Positions 63,868 to 64,000 of a stretch of DNA of 64,000 bases are shown piece by piece. Position 1 is the stretch's first letter. Every line of letters begins with the position of its first letter. The position numbers and the translations under genes are program-made. Location: positions 1 through 64,000 of the IMG/VR virus record IMGVR_UViG_3300020581_000010; one strand, written 5' to 3'. This DNA comes from a virus. The notes beneath the pieces were generated by a model. It was not told the DNA's origin and ran no database searches. It saw nothing but the letters and a program-made list of their open reading frames with translations.

Positions 63868-64000
63868 TCCATCCCTTGCCCGCCGGTGCTACTTCCGGTA
63901 TCGGCCTGACCTGCTCCGGTCCCGTCACCTGGTGCCACAGTTGGAGCGTAGCCGCGTCCAGCGGTGGGCCTGCCTTGCCGTCCGCCGTGCGGGGCATTCG
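63860..64000 (-). CDS. C-terminal end of a protein cut by the window edge
   Basis: The frame enters at the right edge and ends GPEQVRPIPEVAPAGKGWNE, eight bases inside the next gene. About 46 residues visible, polar, with DAATLQLWHQVTG helix. Not enough for identification. Confidence 0.55.
   Translation of the reverse strand, partial: RMPRTADGKAGPPLDAATLQLWHQVTGPEQVRPIPEVAPAGKGWNE

Noticed and set aside
1-64000. CRISPR array, tRNA, rRNA, insertion sequence, integrase, endolysin
   Set aside because: None recognised on either strand by reading; small or divergent examples, especially of lysis genes, could have been missed without profile searches.

Overview
The window is almost entirely the genome of a tailed, siphovirus-like double-stranded DNA phage or prophage, and the likely host is a planctomycete. 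Three genes point to that host. One is a DUF1559 prepilin-like protein (1803-2681), a family massively expanded in Planctomycetota. One is a free-standing ClpC N-terminal domain (45255-45863) whose first residues look almost identical to planctomycete ClpC as I remember it. The third is a signal-peptide, Gly/Phe-rich secreted protein (62714-63118). GC content looks to be about 60%. Genes are packed into overlapping runs (ATGA/GTGA junctions), mostly on the minus strand. No integrase, transposase, tRNA, rRNA or CRISPR array was seen. At the right edge an incomplete gene enters the window, and a possible gene runs off the left edge, so the element extends beyond both ends.

Layout. (1) 1-16.7 kb, minus: virion genes. 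Reading in the direction of transcription (right to left) they are scaffold-like protein, HK97-type major capsid, connector and completion proteins, tail tube, gpG/gpGT chaperones with a canonical -1 slippery site, tape measure, tail-tip proteins, a glycan/methyl modification cassette (two glycosyltransferases, a StrG-like dioxygenase, a methyltransferase) and a LamG-domain tail protein. A plus-strand prepilin-like moron sits inside this block. (2) 16.7-23 kb, minus: a 1572-residue protein with five copies of a GEGPKGGKIW motif and a C-terminal ADP-ribosyltransferase, then a prohead protease. (3) 23-26.7 kb: a divergent regulatory region with two XRE repressors, small early genes and a JAMM metalloprotease paired with an HTH protein. 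(4) 26.6-32.4 kb: portal on minus, and on plus a small terminase followed by a large terminase split into separate ATPase and nuclease genes. (5) 32.4-44.3 kb, minus: a long overlapping run of small proteins with a DnaQ-type exonuclease, two GT-A enzymes (one fused to a methyltransferase), a J-domain protein, HNH nuclease and ParB-like protein. (6) 44.3-45.9 kb, plus: a small operon ending in the ClpC N-domain protein. (7) 45.9-60.5 kb, minus: DNA metabolism with a DndC/CysH-like PP-loop enzyme, PD-(D/E)XK-like and HNH nucleases, C5 methylase, deoxynucleotidase, SF2 helicase, MazG-like protein, Bet recombinase and a VWA protein. (8) 60.5-64 kb, minus: a sedolisin-type protease and exported or surface-like proteins.

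How the parts fit. The capsid, portal, terminase and tail genes give a complete HK97-like packaging and assembly set. Bet and the helicase suggest recombination-dependent replication. Control seems to rest on small DNA-binding proteins. Two related HTH proteins (44066-44284 and 59785-59982) each have one operator in their own promoter and a near copy in the next downstream promoter, with the dyad in or overlapping the -35/-10 spacer. A third promoter (55620-55647) has a different palindrome in its spacer and leads into a 5' leader with pseudoknot-type pairing. The most unusual content acts on the host: the large ADP-ribosyltransferase protein, the ATPase-less ClpC N-domain, the J-domain protein, the JAMM protease, the sedolisin and the prepilin-like protein. 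No endolysin was recognised.
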